Source of the DNA: Pseudomonas entomophila
GTDB taxonomy: Bacteria; Pseudomonadota; Gammaproteobacteria; Pseudomonadales; Pseudomonadaceae
NCBI RefSeq assembly: GCF_018417595.1
Contig: NZ_CP070982.1
Coordinates: 562,001 to 626,000, forward strand
DNA: 64,000 nt
Reading direction: 5' to 3'
This document shows, in pieces, positions 1 through 9,400 of this stretch (the stretch's first letter is position 1; the number at the start of each line of letters is the position of its first letter). The notes under the pieces were generated by a model, which worked only from the letters and a program-made list of their open reading frames with translations, had not been told where the DNA came from and did not search any database. Made by a program: the position numbers and the translations under genes.

Positions 1-515
1 CCGGCACCTTCCGCCTGCGCAGCCTCGATGGCCAGAGCCTGCCGATGGCCAGGGCCTACCTGGAGCAGATGGGCGCGGCCCAGACCATCCGCCAGAGCTT
101 CTTCGCGCAGAACCCGGAAGAGCCGCAGGTGCAGTTCAAGCTCGAGCCGTACACCCTCGACCCGTCGGTGAGCCGCGCCGAGTTCCGCTTCGGCGACACG
201 GTGATCGACTACCGCCACGGCCCGATCGTCTCCACCAGCCTGAAGTGGCCGACCGAAGCCCAGGACGGCAACAGCAGCCTGACCCTGGAGCAGCTCAACG
301 GCCGCCCCATGGCGCTGGAGAAGAACGGCGGCCCGTGGTCGCTGTTCCGCCTGCTCGACCTGATGCAGACCGAGTACCTCAAGGGCCGCGACACCATGGT
401 GCTCAAGGCCAATGTCGGCGGCATGCGCGCCAACTACCTGCTGACCAGCCAGCGCACGCCGAACCCGTTCGACATGAACGTGCTGCGCGGCTTCCGCCTG
501 CCAGGGGAGCTGTGA
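1..515 (+). CDS. tssM: TssM (IcmF) C-terminal part, type VI secretion membrane-complex protein
   Basis: The reading frame is open from the window edge to the TGA at 513-515, so only the last ~170 residues are present. TssM is the inner-membrane protein that spans the periplasm and, with TssJ and TssL, forms the trans-envelope channel of the T6SS. The visible part is the C-terminal periplasmic region, with the LKWP and GPWSLFRLLD segments typical of IcmF proteins. It ends in FRLPGEL. The next gene overlaps its stop by one base (TGATG), as in the tssM-stp1-stk1 order of P. aeruginosa H2-T6SS. The 5' end is outside the window. Confidence 0.9.
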   Translation, partial: GTFRLRSLDGQSLPMARAYLEQMGAAQTIRQSFFAQNPEEPQVQFKLEPYTLDPSVSRAEFRFGDTVIDYRHGPIVSTSLKWPTEAQDGNSSLTLEQLNGRPMALEKNGGPWSLFRLLDLMQTEYLKGRDTMVLKANVGGMRANYLLTSQRTPNPFDMNVLRGFRLPGEL

Positions 516-1243
516 TGCAGCCTGCCACCCCCTGGCGCAGCGCGGCGCGCACCGACCCGGGCAAGGTCCGTGCGCGCAATGAGGACGCCTTTCTCGACTG
601 CCCGCAGCAGGGGCTGTGGGCAGTCGCCGATGGCATGGGCGGCCACGAGGCTGGCGATGTCGCCAGCCAGATGATCGTCGAGAGCCTGGCCGAACTGCCG
701 GCCAGCAGCACGTTCGACGAGCGCGTGGTCGCCGTGCGCCAGTGCCTGCACTGGATCAACCGGCGGCTCGGCCAGGAGCTCACCGTGAGCGTCGAAGGCC
801 AGGCGCGGATCATCGGCAGCACCGTGGTCACCCTGCTGCTCGAAGGCCGCCGCGGTGCCTGCGTGTGGGCCGGCGACAGCCGCTGTTATTTATGGCGCGG
901 CCAGCGCCTGTACCAACTGACCCGTGATCACTCGCTGCAGCAGCAACTGATCGACAAGGAGCGCATGAGCGCCGAGCAGGCCCGCGAGCACCCCTCGGCG
1001 CGGGCCTTGACCCGTGCAGTCGGTGCCAGTGCCAGCCTGACCCTGGAAGTGCTGGAGTTCGAGGCGTGCCCGGGTGATGTGTTCCTGCTGTGCAGCGACG
1101 GCCTGTACGACGGCGTGGAGAGCGGTGGCCTGGGCCACGCGCTGGACCTGGCCTCGCCTGGCGAAGCCCTGCAACGCCTGTTCGAAACCGCCCTGGGCGG
1201 TTCGGCGAAAGACAACCTGACCGCAGTGGTGATCCACCGATGA
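515..1243 (+). CDS. stp1: Stp1/PppA-type PP2C serine/threonine phosphatase of the T6SS
   Basis: This is a 242-residue soluble phosphatase of the PP2C (PPM) family. Metal- and phosphate-binding motifs are visible: RNEDAF (21-26), ADGMGGHE (38-45), CSDGLYDG and a C-terminal DNLTAVV. In T6SS clusters such an enzyme reverses phosphorylation by the partner kinase and damps assembly. The ATG at 515 overlaps the tssM stop by one base, and the stop overlaps the kinase start, so the three genes are translationally coupled. A longer open frame begins upstream inside tssM, but its residues do not belong to the family. Naming as stp1 rather than pppA rests on gene order. Confidence 0.88.
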   Translation: MQPATPWRSAARTDPGKVRARNEDAFLDCPQQGLWAVADGMGGHEAGDVASQMIVESLAELPASSTFDERVVAVRQCLHWINRRLGQELTVSVEGQARIIGSTVVTLLLEGRRGACVWAGDSRCYLWRGQRLYQLTRDHSLQQQLIDKERMSAEQAREHPSARALTRAVGASASLTLEVLEFEACPGDVFLLCSDGLYDGVESGGLGHALDLASPGEALQRLFETALGGSAKDNLTAVVIHR

Positions 1244-2298
1244 ACCTTGGCAGCGGCGACGCGCTGGATGTGCTCGACGCACTCGAGCAAGACAGCGAGT
1301 CGACCTATTTCGCATTCAACCAGGCCATCGCGCCCGAGCCCGCCCGCACCGGCAAGGGCCGGCGCAAGCGGCGGGGCAAGGGGCGGGCACCTGCCACCGC
1401 GCAGGCGCCGGCCGCCACCCCGGCGCGTGCGCTGCCACCGTTGCCCGACGTGCTCGCCGGGCGCTACCGCCTGGAGCGCCTGCTCGGTGCGGGCGGCATG
1501 GGCCGGGTGTACCGCGCCCGCGACCTGTTGCAGGAGCGCTTCGGCGACCCGCAACCGCTGCTGGCGCTGAAACTGATGAGCGACCAGTTGGCCACCGCTC
1601 CGGACGCCAACGCCCTGCTGTTCAACGAGTACGCCCTGACCAGCCGCCTGCGCCACCCCAATCTGGTACGCCTGCAAGGCTTCGCCGTCGATCCGGAGAG
1701 CGATCGTGGCTTCATCACCATGGAACTGATGCGCGGCACTTCCCTCGATCGCCTGCTCTGCGACCAGCCGATGGGCCTGGCCTGGGCGCAGGTGCGCGAG
1801 ATCGCCGTGCCGCTGCTCGATGTGCTCGCCTGCGTGCACAGCCAGGGCGTGGTACATGGCGACCTCAAGCCCAGCAACGTGATGCTCACCGACGACGGCC
1901 TGCGCCTGTTCGACTTCGGCCTGGGCATGGCCCTGGAAGGCCCGCTGGCCGGCCTGCCGCACCTGAGCCATGGCCGCTTCGAGGCCTGGACCCCAGCGTA
2001 TGCCGCGCCGGAGCTGTTCGAAGGCGGCACCCCAAGCACCGCCAGTGACCTGTATGCGGTGGCCTGCGTGCTGTACGAACTGGTCACTGGTCGTCACCCG
2101 TTCGACCGTGTGCTGTCGTTAAAGGCCCGCGAGCAGGGCCTGCAGCATTCGCTGCGGGTGCCGGAAAACATGCCGGCCAAGGCCTGGGCGGCCTTGCGCA
2201 TGGCCCTGGCCTTCGACCCCGGGCAACGCAGCATCGGCGCCGCGCAGCTGCGCGATGCGTTTGCCGCGCGTGGCTTTTGGTCGAGATTTGGAAAGTGA
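1240..2298 (+). CDS. stk1: Stk1/PpkA-type serine/threonine protein kinase of the T6SS
   Basis: This is a 352-residue Hanks-type kinase. An acidic N-terminus is followed by a basic linker (39-50). The kinase fold then starts near 72: glycine-rich loop GAGGMG (83-88), catalytic lysine K111, HGDLKPSN (206-213), DFG (225-227) and APE (256-258). The catalytic loop reads HGD instead of HRD, common in bacterial kinases without activation-loop control. No transmembrane helix or sensor domain follows the kinase, unlike long PpkA, which fits the cytoplasmic Stk1 type. The start overlaps the stp1 stop by four bases. The likely role is post-translational control of this T6SS; the substrate is not identifiable here. 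Confidence 0.85.
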   Translation: MNLGSGDALDVLDALEQDSESTYFAFNQAIAPEPARTGKGRRKRRGKGRAPATAQAPAATPARALPPLPDVLAGRYRLERLLGAGGMGRVYRARDLLQERFGDPQPLLALKLMSDQLATAPDANALLFNEYALTSRLRHPNLVRLQGFAVDPESDRGFITMELMRGTSLDRLLCDQPMGLAWAQVREIAVPLLDVLACVHSQGVVHGDLKPSNVMLTDDGLRLFDFGLGMALEGPLAGLPHLSHGRFEAWTPAYAAPELFEGGTPSTASDLYAVACVLYELVTGRHPFDRVLSLKAREQGLQHSLRVPENMPAKAWAALRMALAFDPGQRSIGAAQLRDAFAARGFWSRFGK

Positions 2299-2305
2299 GT
2301 GGCCT

Positions 2306-2365
2306 TCTGTGGGAGCGATTTTATTGTGTTGGCTACACCGGCCTCTTCGCCGGCAAGGCCAGCCC
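2306..2365. repeat. Degenerate REP-like sequence after stk1
   Basis: The stretch begins TGTGGGAGCG, the head of Pseudomonas REP elements, and contains a GGCCTCTTCGCCGG stem region, but the two halves no longer match well. It lies directly behind the stk1 stop and may aid 3'-end formation. The rest of the 414-base gap to hcp is AT-rich and holds the control sites listed separately; I see no gene in it. Confidence 0.4.
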
Positions 2366-2419
2366 ACTCAACACAACCCTATTGTTTTCACGTTTTAGGT
2401 TTTTGACTTCTCAGTCAAC

Positions 2420-2541
2420 TGCGCAAGAAGTTGCGCACTCAAATGTGGATAAGTGTGTGGATAGTTCGATGCAGGCCTTGGTACTCGTCATGTACAGAAG
2501 ACTGCGCAACTTTTTGCCACCACTGCGCAAGAAGTTGCGCA
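2420..2541 (+). promoter_or_regulatory. Three phased inverted repeats upstream of hcp (putative enhancer-binding sites)
   Basis: Two identical 18-bp copies of TGCGCAAGAAGTTGCGCA lie at 2420-2437 and 2524-2541. A third, half-degenerate copy (TGCGCAA, then CTTT, then TTGC) lies at 2503-2520. Their centres are 83 and 21 bp apart, close to eight and two helical turns, so all face the same side of the DNA. They sit about 90-210 bp upstream of a sigma-54-type promoter, where bacterial enhancer-binding proteins normally act. An Sfa2/VasH-type T6SS activator is an obvious candidate, but no such gene is in the window. Confidence 0.6.
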
Positions 2542-2626
2542 ACTTTTGAATGGTTAAAGTTGAAAAGAACACTCAAATGGATGTTCGTGCTTTGTAATTA
2601 TCTGATTTTAATGGATAAATAAAAAC

Positions 2627-2642
2627 TGGCACGCCATTTGTA
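2627..2642 (+). promoter_or_regulatory. Sigma-54 (-24/-12) promoter for hcp-vgrG-rhs
   Basis: The sequence TGGCACGCCATTTGTA matches the sigma-54 consensus, with GG at 2628-2629 and the -12 G at 2640, exactly 12 bp apart. The only deviation is T for C in the -12 GC. Transcription would start near 2653, about 60 bases before the hcp start. RpoN control of hcp operons is known for several T6SSs. Confidence 0.75.
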
Positions 2643-2712
2643 TTAACTAGTCGCCCCGAGGTGGCAAATTCCTGCCACCCGGCGACTATTTTCCAAGCAA
2701 GGAGAGCGACAC

Positions 2713-3231
2713 ATGGCAACTCCCGCCTACATGGCCGTCACCGGCGAAAAACAAGGTCTGATCACCGCTGGCGCCTTCACCGCCGACTCGGTGGGCAACA
2801 CCTACCAGGAAGGCCACGAAGACCAGGTCATGGTCCAGGGCTTCGAGCACGAAGTGATCATCCCGCGTGACCCGCAGTCCGGCCAGCCGACCGGCCAGCG
2901 CGTGCACAAGCCGGTGAAGATCACCAAGGTCTTCGACAAGGCCTCGCCGCTGCTGCTGGCCGCCCTGACCTCGGGCGAGCGCATGACCAAGGTCGAGATC
3001 AAGTGGTACCGCACCTCGGCCCAGGGCACTCAAGAGCACTACTACACCACCGTCCTGGAAGACGCGATCATCGTCGACATCAAGGACTACATGCACAACT
3101 GCCAGGACCCGGCCAACGCCCACTTCACCCACCTGGAAGACGTGTACTTCACCTACCGCAAGATCACCTGGACCCACGAAGTGTCCGGTACTTCCGGTTC
3201 CGACGACTGGCGCGCGCCGGTCGCGGGCTAA
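2713..3231 (+). CDS. hcp: Hcp (TssD), T6SS tube protein
   Basis: This 172-residue protein is the usual Hcp length. It starts at an ATG preceded by AAGGAGAG, a strong ribosome-binding site. Hcp hexamers stack to form the inner tube expelled by sheath contraction, and also act as chaperone and carrier of small effectors. Family features include the beta-barrel signature around HEVIIPRD, RVHKPVKITKVFDKASPLL and the C-terminal KITWTHE strand. It is the first gene behind the sigma-54 promoter and is separated from vgrG by a REP pair, which may reduce readthrough and explain strong hcp expression relative to vgrG. Confidence 0.95.
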   Translation: MATPAYMAVTGEKQGLITAGAFTADSVGNTYQEGHEDQVMVQGFEHEVIIPRDPQSGQPTGQRVHKPVKITKVFDKASPLLLAALTSGERMTKVEIKWYRTSAQGTQEHYYTTVLEDAIIVDIKDYMHNCQDPANAHFTHLEDVYFTYRKITWTHEVSGTSGSDDWRAPVAG

Positions 3232-3278
3232 GGCTCGGGGTCTCTGGGTGATCGACGCTAGCGTTGCATCGCCCATGA

Positions 3279-3406
3279 GATCGAGCGCCGCCCGCGCGGC
3301 GCATCGCGGATGAATCCGCTCCTACAGCGGTTGGTTGCCCGACACGGCACTGCCTGCCTGTAGGAGCGGATTTATCCGCGATGCGCCGCGTGAGCGGCGC
3401 TCGATC
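3279..3406. repeat. Inverted REP pair (BIME-like) between hcp and vgrG
   Basis: Two opposed elements share the head CTGTAGGAGCGGAT and tail segments of the GCGCCGC type. One runs from about 3279 to 3335 and the other from about 3358 to 3406. Together they can fold into a long stem, likely ending or attenuating the hcp transcript. The outer arms also carry the GATCGAGCGCCGC palindrome seen elsewhere in the window. Confidence 0.7.
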
Positions 3407-3443
3407 CCGAGGACGTTCCACCACCCAGTAAAGAGGAACAAGG

Positions 3444-6400
3444 ATGTTTGCCGCCGCCGACCAGACCCATTTCAGCTTGCACATCGACGGCCTGGAGCAC
3501 GACTTCCAGGTACTCGCCTTCGACGGCAGCGAAGCCATCAGCCAGGTGTACGCCATCGACCTGGAACTGGTCAGCGAGCACCCCTCGCGGGACCTGGAAA
3601 GCCTGCTGCACAAGCCCGCGTTCCTCCAGCTCGGTGACGACGGCCGCGGCCTGCACGGCCTGATCTATCGCGCCGCGCAAGGCGAGGCGGGCAAGCGCCT
3701 GACCCGTTACCAGGTCACCCTGCGCCCGCAACTGGCCTACCTGGCCCACCGCATCAACCAACGCATGTTCCAGCAGCTGAGCGTGCCGAAGATCATCGCC
3801 CAGGTACTGGAAGAGCACGGCATCCTCGCCAATGCCTACCAGTTCCAGCTGGGCGCCGTGTACCCGGAGCGTGAGTACTGCGTGCAGTACGACGAGTCCA
3901 ACCTGCAGTTCGTCCAGCGCCTGTGCGAAGAAGAGGGCATCCACTACCACTTCCGTCACAGCGCCGAGGGCCACCAACTGGTGTTCGGCGACGACCAGAC
4001 GGTGTTCCGCAAGCTGGCCCCGGTGGCCTACCAGCAGGACGCCGGGCTGGTGGCCGACACGCCGATGATCAAGCGCTTCGGCCTGCGCGTGGAAACCCGC
4101 ACCAGCAGCGTCACCCGCCGCGACTACGACTTCAAGAAACCGCTGATCCAGCTCGAAGGCGAGTCAGTCAGCCACGCCGAGCCGGAGCTCGAAGACTACG
4201 ACTACCCCGGGCGCTTCCTCGACCGCGCCCGCGGCAAGCACCTGGCCACCCGCGCCCTGGAGCGCCACCGCAGCGACTTCCGCCTGGCCGAAGGGCGCAG
4301 CGACCAGCCGTTGCTGGCCAGCGGGCACTTCCTGACCCTGAGCGCGCACCCCAACGCCGCCTGGAACGACCTCTGGCTGCTCACCGAGGTGCACCACCAG
4401 GGCCGCCAGCCCCAGGTGCTGGAAGAAGCCATCACCAGCGACGTCGACGCCAAGTACGACGGCTTCCAGCAGGGCTACCGCAATTTCTTCAGCGCCACCC
4501 CGTGGGACGCCACCTACCGCCCGCCGCTCGAACACCCCAAGCCGCGCATCCTCGGCACCCAGCGCGCGGTGGTCAGCGGCCCGGCCGGCGAGGAGATCTA
4601 CTGCGACGAATACGGCCGTATCAAGGTGCAGTTCTTCTGGGACCGCGAAGGCCGCTCGGACGACAAGTCCAGCGTGTGGATGCGCGTGGCCTCCGGCTGG
4701 GCCGGGCAGGGCATCGCCAGCCTGCAGCTGCCCCGGGTCGGTATGGAAGTGCTGGTCAGCTTCCTCGAAGGCGACCCCGACCAGCCCCTGGTGACCGGCT
4801 GCCTGTACCACGGCGTGAACATGCCGCACTACAAGCTGCCCGACCTGAAAACCCTCGCTACGATCAAGAGCAAGGAATACAAGGGCAGCCGCAACAACGA
4901 ACTGCGCATCGACGACACCACCAGCGAAATCAGCATCGCCCTGCGCAGCGACCACGGCGCCAGTGCGCTGAACCTCGGCTACCTGACGCACCCACGCCCG
5001 AGCGGCGGCGCCCCCCGTGGCGAAGGCTTCGAGCTGCGCACCGATCGCCACGGCGCCGTGCGCGCAGCCGGTGGCCTGCTGATCACCACCGAACCCCGCG
5101 CCAACGAAGCCAAGCACCACAAGGACCTGCCCGAAACCGCCGAACGCCTGGCCACCGCCAGCGAGCAGCAGGACAGCCTGGCGGAACTGGCCAAGCAGAT
5201 GCAGGCCCAGGAGCCCGGCGACCAGGACGCCGTGGCCAAGCGCCTGCACGAACAGCACCAGGGCATCCTCGGCAGCGGCCCGGTCAACCAGAGCGCCAAC
5301 GAGTTCCCCGAATTCGCCCAGCCGCACCTGGTGCTGTCGAGCCCGGCCGGCATCGCCCTGACCACCCCCGGCCCCAACCACATCACCACCGGCGAGCACC
5401 TGGCGCTGAGCAGCACCGGCCACACCAGCATGTCCGTCGGCAAGCGCCTGCTGGCCAGCGCCAGCCAGGGCATGCGCCTGTTCGTGCAGAGCCTGGGCTG
5501 GAAACTGGTGTCGGCCTCCGGCGACATCGACATCCGCGCCCTCAAGGACAACATCAACCTGCTGGCCAAGCTGGACATCACCGCCAACGCCGACCGCATC
5601 GTGCTCACCGCCAAGACCGAGCTGGTGATCCAGGGCGGCGGCAGCGCCACCACCTACAACGCTGGCGGCATCACCCATGTCACCAGCGCCAACTACACCG
5701 CCCATGCGGCGCAGTTCGCCCATATCGGCGCCGCCAGCAAGGCCGGCACCTTCCCCGAACCGCCGAAACCCGGCAAGGGCGACCTGGAGCTGCTGTACCA
5801 GTACGCCAACAGCAAGGGCGTGAAGACCGGCGACTACGACGTGATCGACGCCCTGGGCAAGTCGATCAAGGGCAGTTTGGATAGCAAAGGTTTCAACCAG
5901 GCAGCAGGGGCCGCCGTTGGGCCACTGTGGGTCGACTTTGGCCTCGACCCTGCTGATACCTGGGCCGATGGCAGCCACTTTGGTGCCTCTGCCTGGCCTG
6001 CACAGGCGGGACTGGGAGAACCGTCTGCCGCGCAGATGGCGGAAGTTGGCGAGGTGCTTAGCAGTGCAAAAGGTGAAGGCGGATTGCTAGCTAAGGGGAT
6101 GTCGGCAATGCAACAAGGCATGGACAAAGGCAAGGGACTGATGCAGAACGCGATGGCACAAGGAAAATCGATGGCCCAGGGCCTGATGGGCCCCGGCGGC
6201 AACGGCCTGCTGGAACAGGGCAAGGCCCTGGCCGGCACGGGCCTGCAACTGGCGAAAAGCGGCCAGGCTGCTTTGCAGAAGGCGCAACAGGTCAAGGCCG
6301 CTGTCGGCGGCGACACCGGCGCCATGGCCCAGCTGGCCAGCAACGTGGTGCCCGGCGCGGCGCCCACGCTCAAGGCCGCCAGCGCCCTCAAGCAACTGCC

Positions 6401-6470
6401 GAGCCTGCCCAAGCTCAGCGCCCCCACCAATCCAGGCAAGGGCCTGCTGAGCCATGAGGTGCTGGCATGA
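3444..6470 (+). CDS. vgrG: VgrG (TssI) spike protein with C-terminal extension
   Basis: This 1008-residue protein starts at an ATG after GAGGAACAAGG. The first ~560 residues are the gp27/gp5-like VgrG core, with regions such as FHLHIDGL-like start, EYCVQYDESNLQFV and the gp5 OB-fold segment around IKVQFFWDREG. A DUF2345-type region follows to about residue 790. The last ~200 residues are an unusual Gly/Met/Lys/Ala-rich tail (for example MQQGMDKGKG). The trimer caps the Hcp tube. The tail has no enzyme motif, and since vgrG overlaps the rhs start by four bases, it probably helps load the Rhs effector. The PAAR tip protein is encoded separately at 14481. Confidence 0.93.
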   Translation: MFAAADQTHFSLHIDGLEHDFQVLAFDGSEAISQVYAIDLELVSEHPSRDLESLLHKPAFLQLGDDGRGLHGLIYRAAQGEAGKRLTRYQVTLRPQLAYLAHRINQRMFQQLSVPKIIAQVLEEHGILANAYQFQLGAVYPEREYCVQYDESNLQFVQRLCEEEGIHYHFRHSAEGHQLVFGDDQTVFRKLAPVAYQQDAGLVADTPMIKRFGLRVETRTSSVTRRDYDFKKPLIQLEGESVSHAEPELEDYDYPGRFLDRARGKHLATRALERHRSDFRLAEGRSDQPLLASGHFLTLSAHPNAAWNDLWLLTEVHHQGRQPQVLEEAITSDVDAKYDGFQQGYRNFFSATPWDATYRPPLEHPKPRILGTQRAVVSGPAGEEIYCDEYGRIKVQFFWDREGRSDDKSSVWMRVASGWAGQGIASLQLPRVGMEVLVSFLEGDPDQPLVTGCLYHGVNMPHYKLPDLKTLATIKSKEYKGSRNNELRIDDTTSEISIALRSDHGASALNLGYLTHPRPSGGAPRGEGFELRTDRHGAVRAAGGLLITTEPRANEAKHHKDLPETAERLATASEQQDSLAELAKQMQAQEPGDQDAVAKRLHEQHQGILGSGPVNQSANEFPEFAQPHLVLSSPAGIALTTPGPNHITTGEHLALSSTGHTSMSVGKRLLASASQGMRLFVQSLGWKLVSASGDIDIRALKDNINLLAKLDITANADRIVLTAKTELVIQGGGSATTYNAGGITHVTSANYTAHAAQFAHIGAASKAGTFPEPPKPGKGDLELLYQYANSKGVKTGDYDVIDALGKSIKGSLDSKGFNQAAGAAVGPLWVDFGLDPADTWADGSHFGASAWPAQAGLGEPSAAQMAEVGEVLSSAKGEGGLLAKGMSAMQQGMDKGKGLMQNAMAQGKSMAQGLMGPGGNGLLEQGKALAGTGLQLAKSGQAALQKAQQVKAAVGGDTGAMAQLASNVVPGAAPTLKAASALKQLPSLPKLSAPTNPGKGLLSHEVLA

Positions 6471-9400
6471 CCGACGCCAAGAAACGCGAAGCCCAGGTCG
6501 CCGTCGCCCCGCTCAACACCATCGACGCCAAGGACGTCGGCCGTGGCGCCGCCGCCTTCGACGCCTGGCTGCAGTCGGTCAGCGGCGGCTACGTCACCCT
6601 CGAACGCATCAAGACCGTAGCCGGCGCGCTGCCGGTGGTGGGCAATATCATGGCCCTGGTCGATGCCTTGGGCGACGTGGTGACCCTGGTCAAGAGCAAG
6701 AACCGCCAGTTGCTCGACTGGGTGAGCCTGGGCATCAACCTGATCGGCGTGCTGCCGGCGCCACCGACCATGGCCGCGGCGCGCATGAGCCTGCGCCCGA
6801 CCCTGTTCCTGGTGCGCCAGGAGCTGCGCAACAGCGCCAAGATGCTGCTGGGCGATTCGCTGATCCAGGTGCTGATCGGTCACCTCAACGCGACCATTGC
6901 CGGGACCATCGACGATTTCGTGGCCAAGGCCCAACCGAAGATCGCTAGCATCCTCGCCGACGCCGGTGCGCTAGGCACCAAGATGACCAACGAGATCGCC
7001 ACTGGCCTTGAGAAAGTGGTCAAGGGCCAGTTGGATGCCAAGGGCGATCGCGACAAGGCGGGCAAGCAGATGTCGGCTGCCGCCGACAAACTGCTCAACG
7101 ACCCCAAGGCCGCATTCAGCAACTTCTTCGGTGCGGTGCACAGCGCCTACAAGGCGGCAGGCAAGGGGCTGGCCAACAGTGCCACCAGCAAGCTGCTGCC
7201 GGATCAGATCAAAGCCAAGGTCTTGGCCAACACCAGTCAACTACGCGCGCTGGGACCGGAGATGGCCCGACAGTTTGCCAAGCTGGCGGACCCTGCCACG
7301 CAGATGAGCATCGGCTGGATGTTGACAGTGCTGGGCGGGGCGGTGAAGGGCTTCCGCAAGCGCAACAAGAACGGGCAGCCGGGGGTGAGCAAGCCGGGGA
7401 CCACTACGCGGGTCGAACGTGCGAAGACTAAAGGGGAGTTAGGTACAAGTAGCTCACAGCATCCTCCACTCAATGCGACCAGTCCTTTGAGTTGCAATTG
7501 CCCTGCGGAGCCAGAAGACAACACGGGCAGTCGGATCAGCTTCGCCCTAGGCTCGGAGTTCATCATCCACACTGACTTCAACCTTCCTGGGGCATTTCCC
7601 ATCGAATGGCAGAGGGTCTATCACTCACGATTGGCCGAATACGACCAAGGAAATTTGGGGGCCCGCTGGGTCACCAGTTTTACCACGCGCCTTGATGTAG
7701 TAGGTAAAGGAGTGGTGTTTCTGGATCGAGATGGCCGCAGCCATGAATTTACTTTGCCCAAGATCGGCAAGGCTGTTTTCAACGCAATTGAAGACTTGCT
7801 GCTGACTCGTATCAGTGAGCATGAATTGGTCATCAGTCGGGGCTTCGAGCGGCGCGAGCACTACCTCTGTGTTGGCGGTTGCTACTACCTGCAGAAAATT
7901 ACTTTGCAGAATGGTGCTGGTTGCATGCTGCATTACGAGCACCATCATGATGGGCGTCCAGTACTGTCGGACATCATCTCCTTCCAAGACGATATCTCAC
8001 AGATTCACCGGCACTTGGGCACGCTGATCGATGGGCAGGGACACATCACTGGTTTGTGGGAGATGCGTGATGGCCAGCCACTACGACAATTGTGTGCTTA
8101 CCACTATGACGACCAGGGAGACCTGATTGCCGCGCAAGATGAGCATGGCGCGGCTTGGCACTACCAATATCAGAGTCATCTGGTAACTCGATATACCGAT
8201 CGCACCGGTCGTGGCATGAATCTCGAGTGGGATGGCAGTCATGCTCATGCCAAGGCGATTCGCGAATGGGCTGATGACGGCAGTTTTGACACGCGACTGG
8301 AGTGGGACGAGCACATTCGTCTCACCTACGTTACCGACGCCCATGGCCAAGAGACTTGGTACTACTACGATATTCTCGGTTACTTGTATCGCGTCCGGCA
8401 TCCGGATGAGCGTTCTGAATGGTTGTTCCGGGACGAACGAAAGAAGCTTGAGCGTCATGTTCATCCTGATGGCAGTGAAGATCGATTCAGCTATGACGAG
8501 CAGGGCAACATGCTTGTGCACGTTCGTGCTGATCACAGCCAAGTGCATTACGCCTATGATGACCGGCGCCGTCCGATTCGCATCCGTGACGCGGAAGGCG
8601 GTGTATGGGAACGCCATTATGATCTGAAGGGAAATCTCAGCGAGACAATTGATCCGCTGGGCAACAAGACTGAGTTTTCCCATACCCCGTCGGGTTTGGT
8701 TAAAGCAATCAAAGATGCGAACGGCAATGAGAAGAAACTTGCTTATAACGATGCAGGACAACTGGTCGAGTACACGGATTGTTCCGGAAAGACCAGCCAA
8801 TGGGCCTACAACACGTTAGGTCAGCTCGTATTGTTCACTGATGCTGCAGGCTACGAAACGGCCTACGAATACAAAGGAGGCGAGGTCTCCAGGATCATTC
8901 ACCCGGACAAGACGGACGAGCGTTTCGAGCACGATGCCGAGGGGCGCCTTCAGGCTCATGTCGATGCACTTGATCGTTGCACGACCTGGTCCTACAACGC
9001 AGCGGGCTTGCTAGCGGAACGTGTCGATGCCGCCGAGCATACCCTGCGCTATCGTTGGGACAAACTAGGACGGCTGGTGGGTCTTGAAAATGAGAACGAA
9101 AGCAAGGCTCAGTTCCTGTACGACCCTGTGGGAAGGCTTCTACAGGAAACGGGTTTTGATGGTCTGATTACCCGTTATCACTATGATTCGAACACTGGGC
9201 GGCTGACCTGCACTGAGATGGGGCAGCGTCGAATCGATCTTGAATTCGACGCGGTTGGAAGGCTTTTATCCCGCAGTGCCCATTTGGGGGAGCAGCATCA
9301 AGAGGAGAGTTTCTCCTATGATGGCAACGGCAGTCTTATCCAAGCCATCAATGGTGCGAGCAAGCTGCAATGGTTCCACGATGCAGCAGGCAATGTGACC

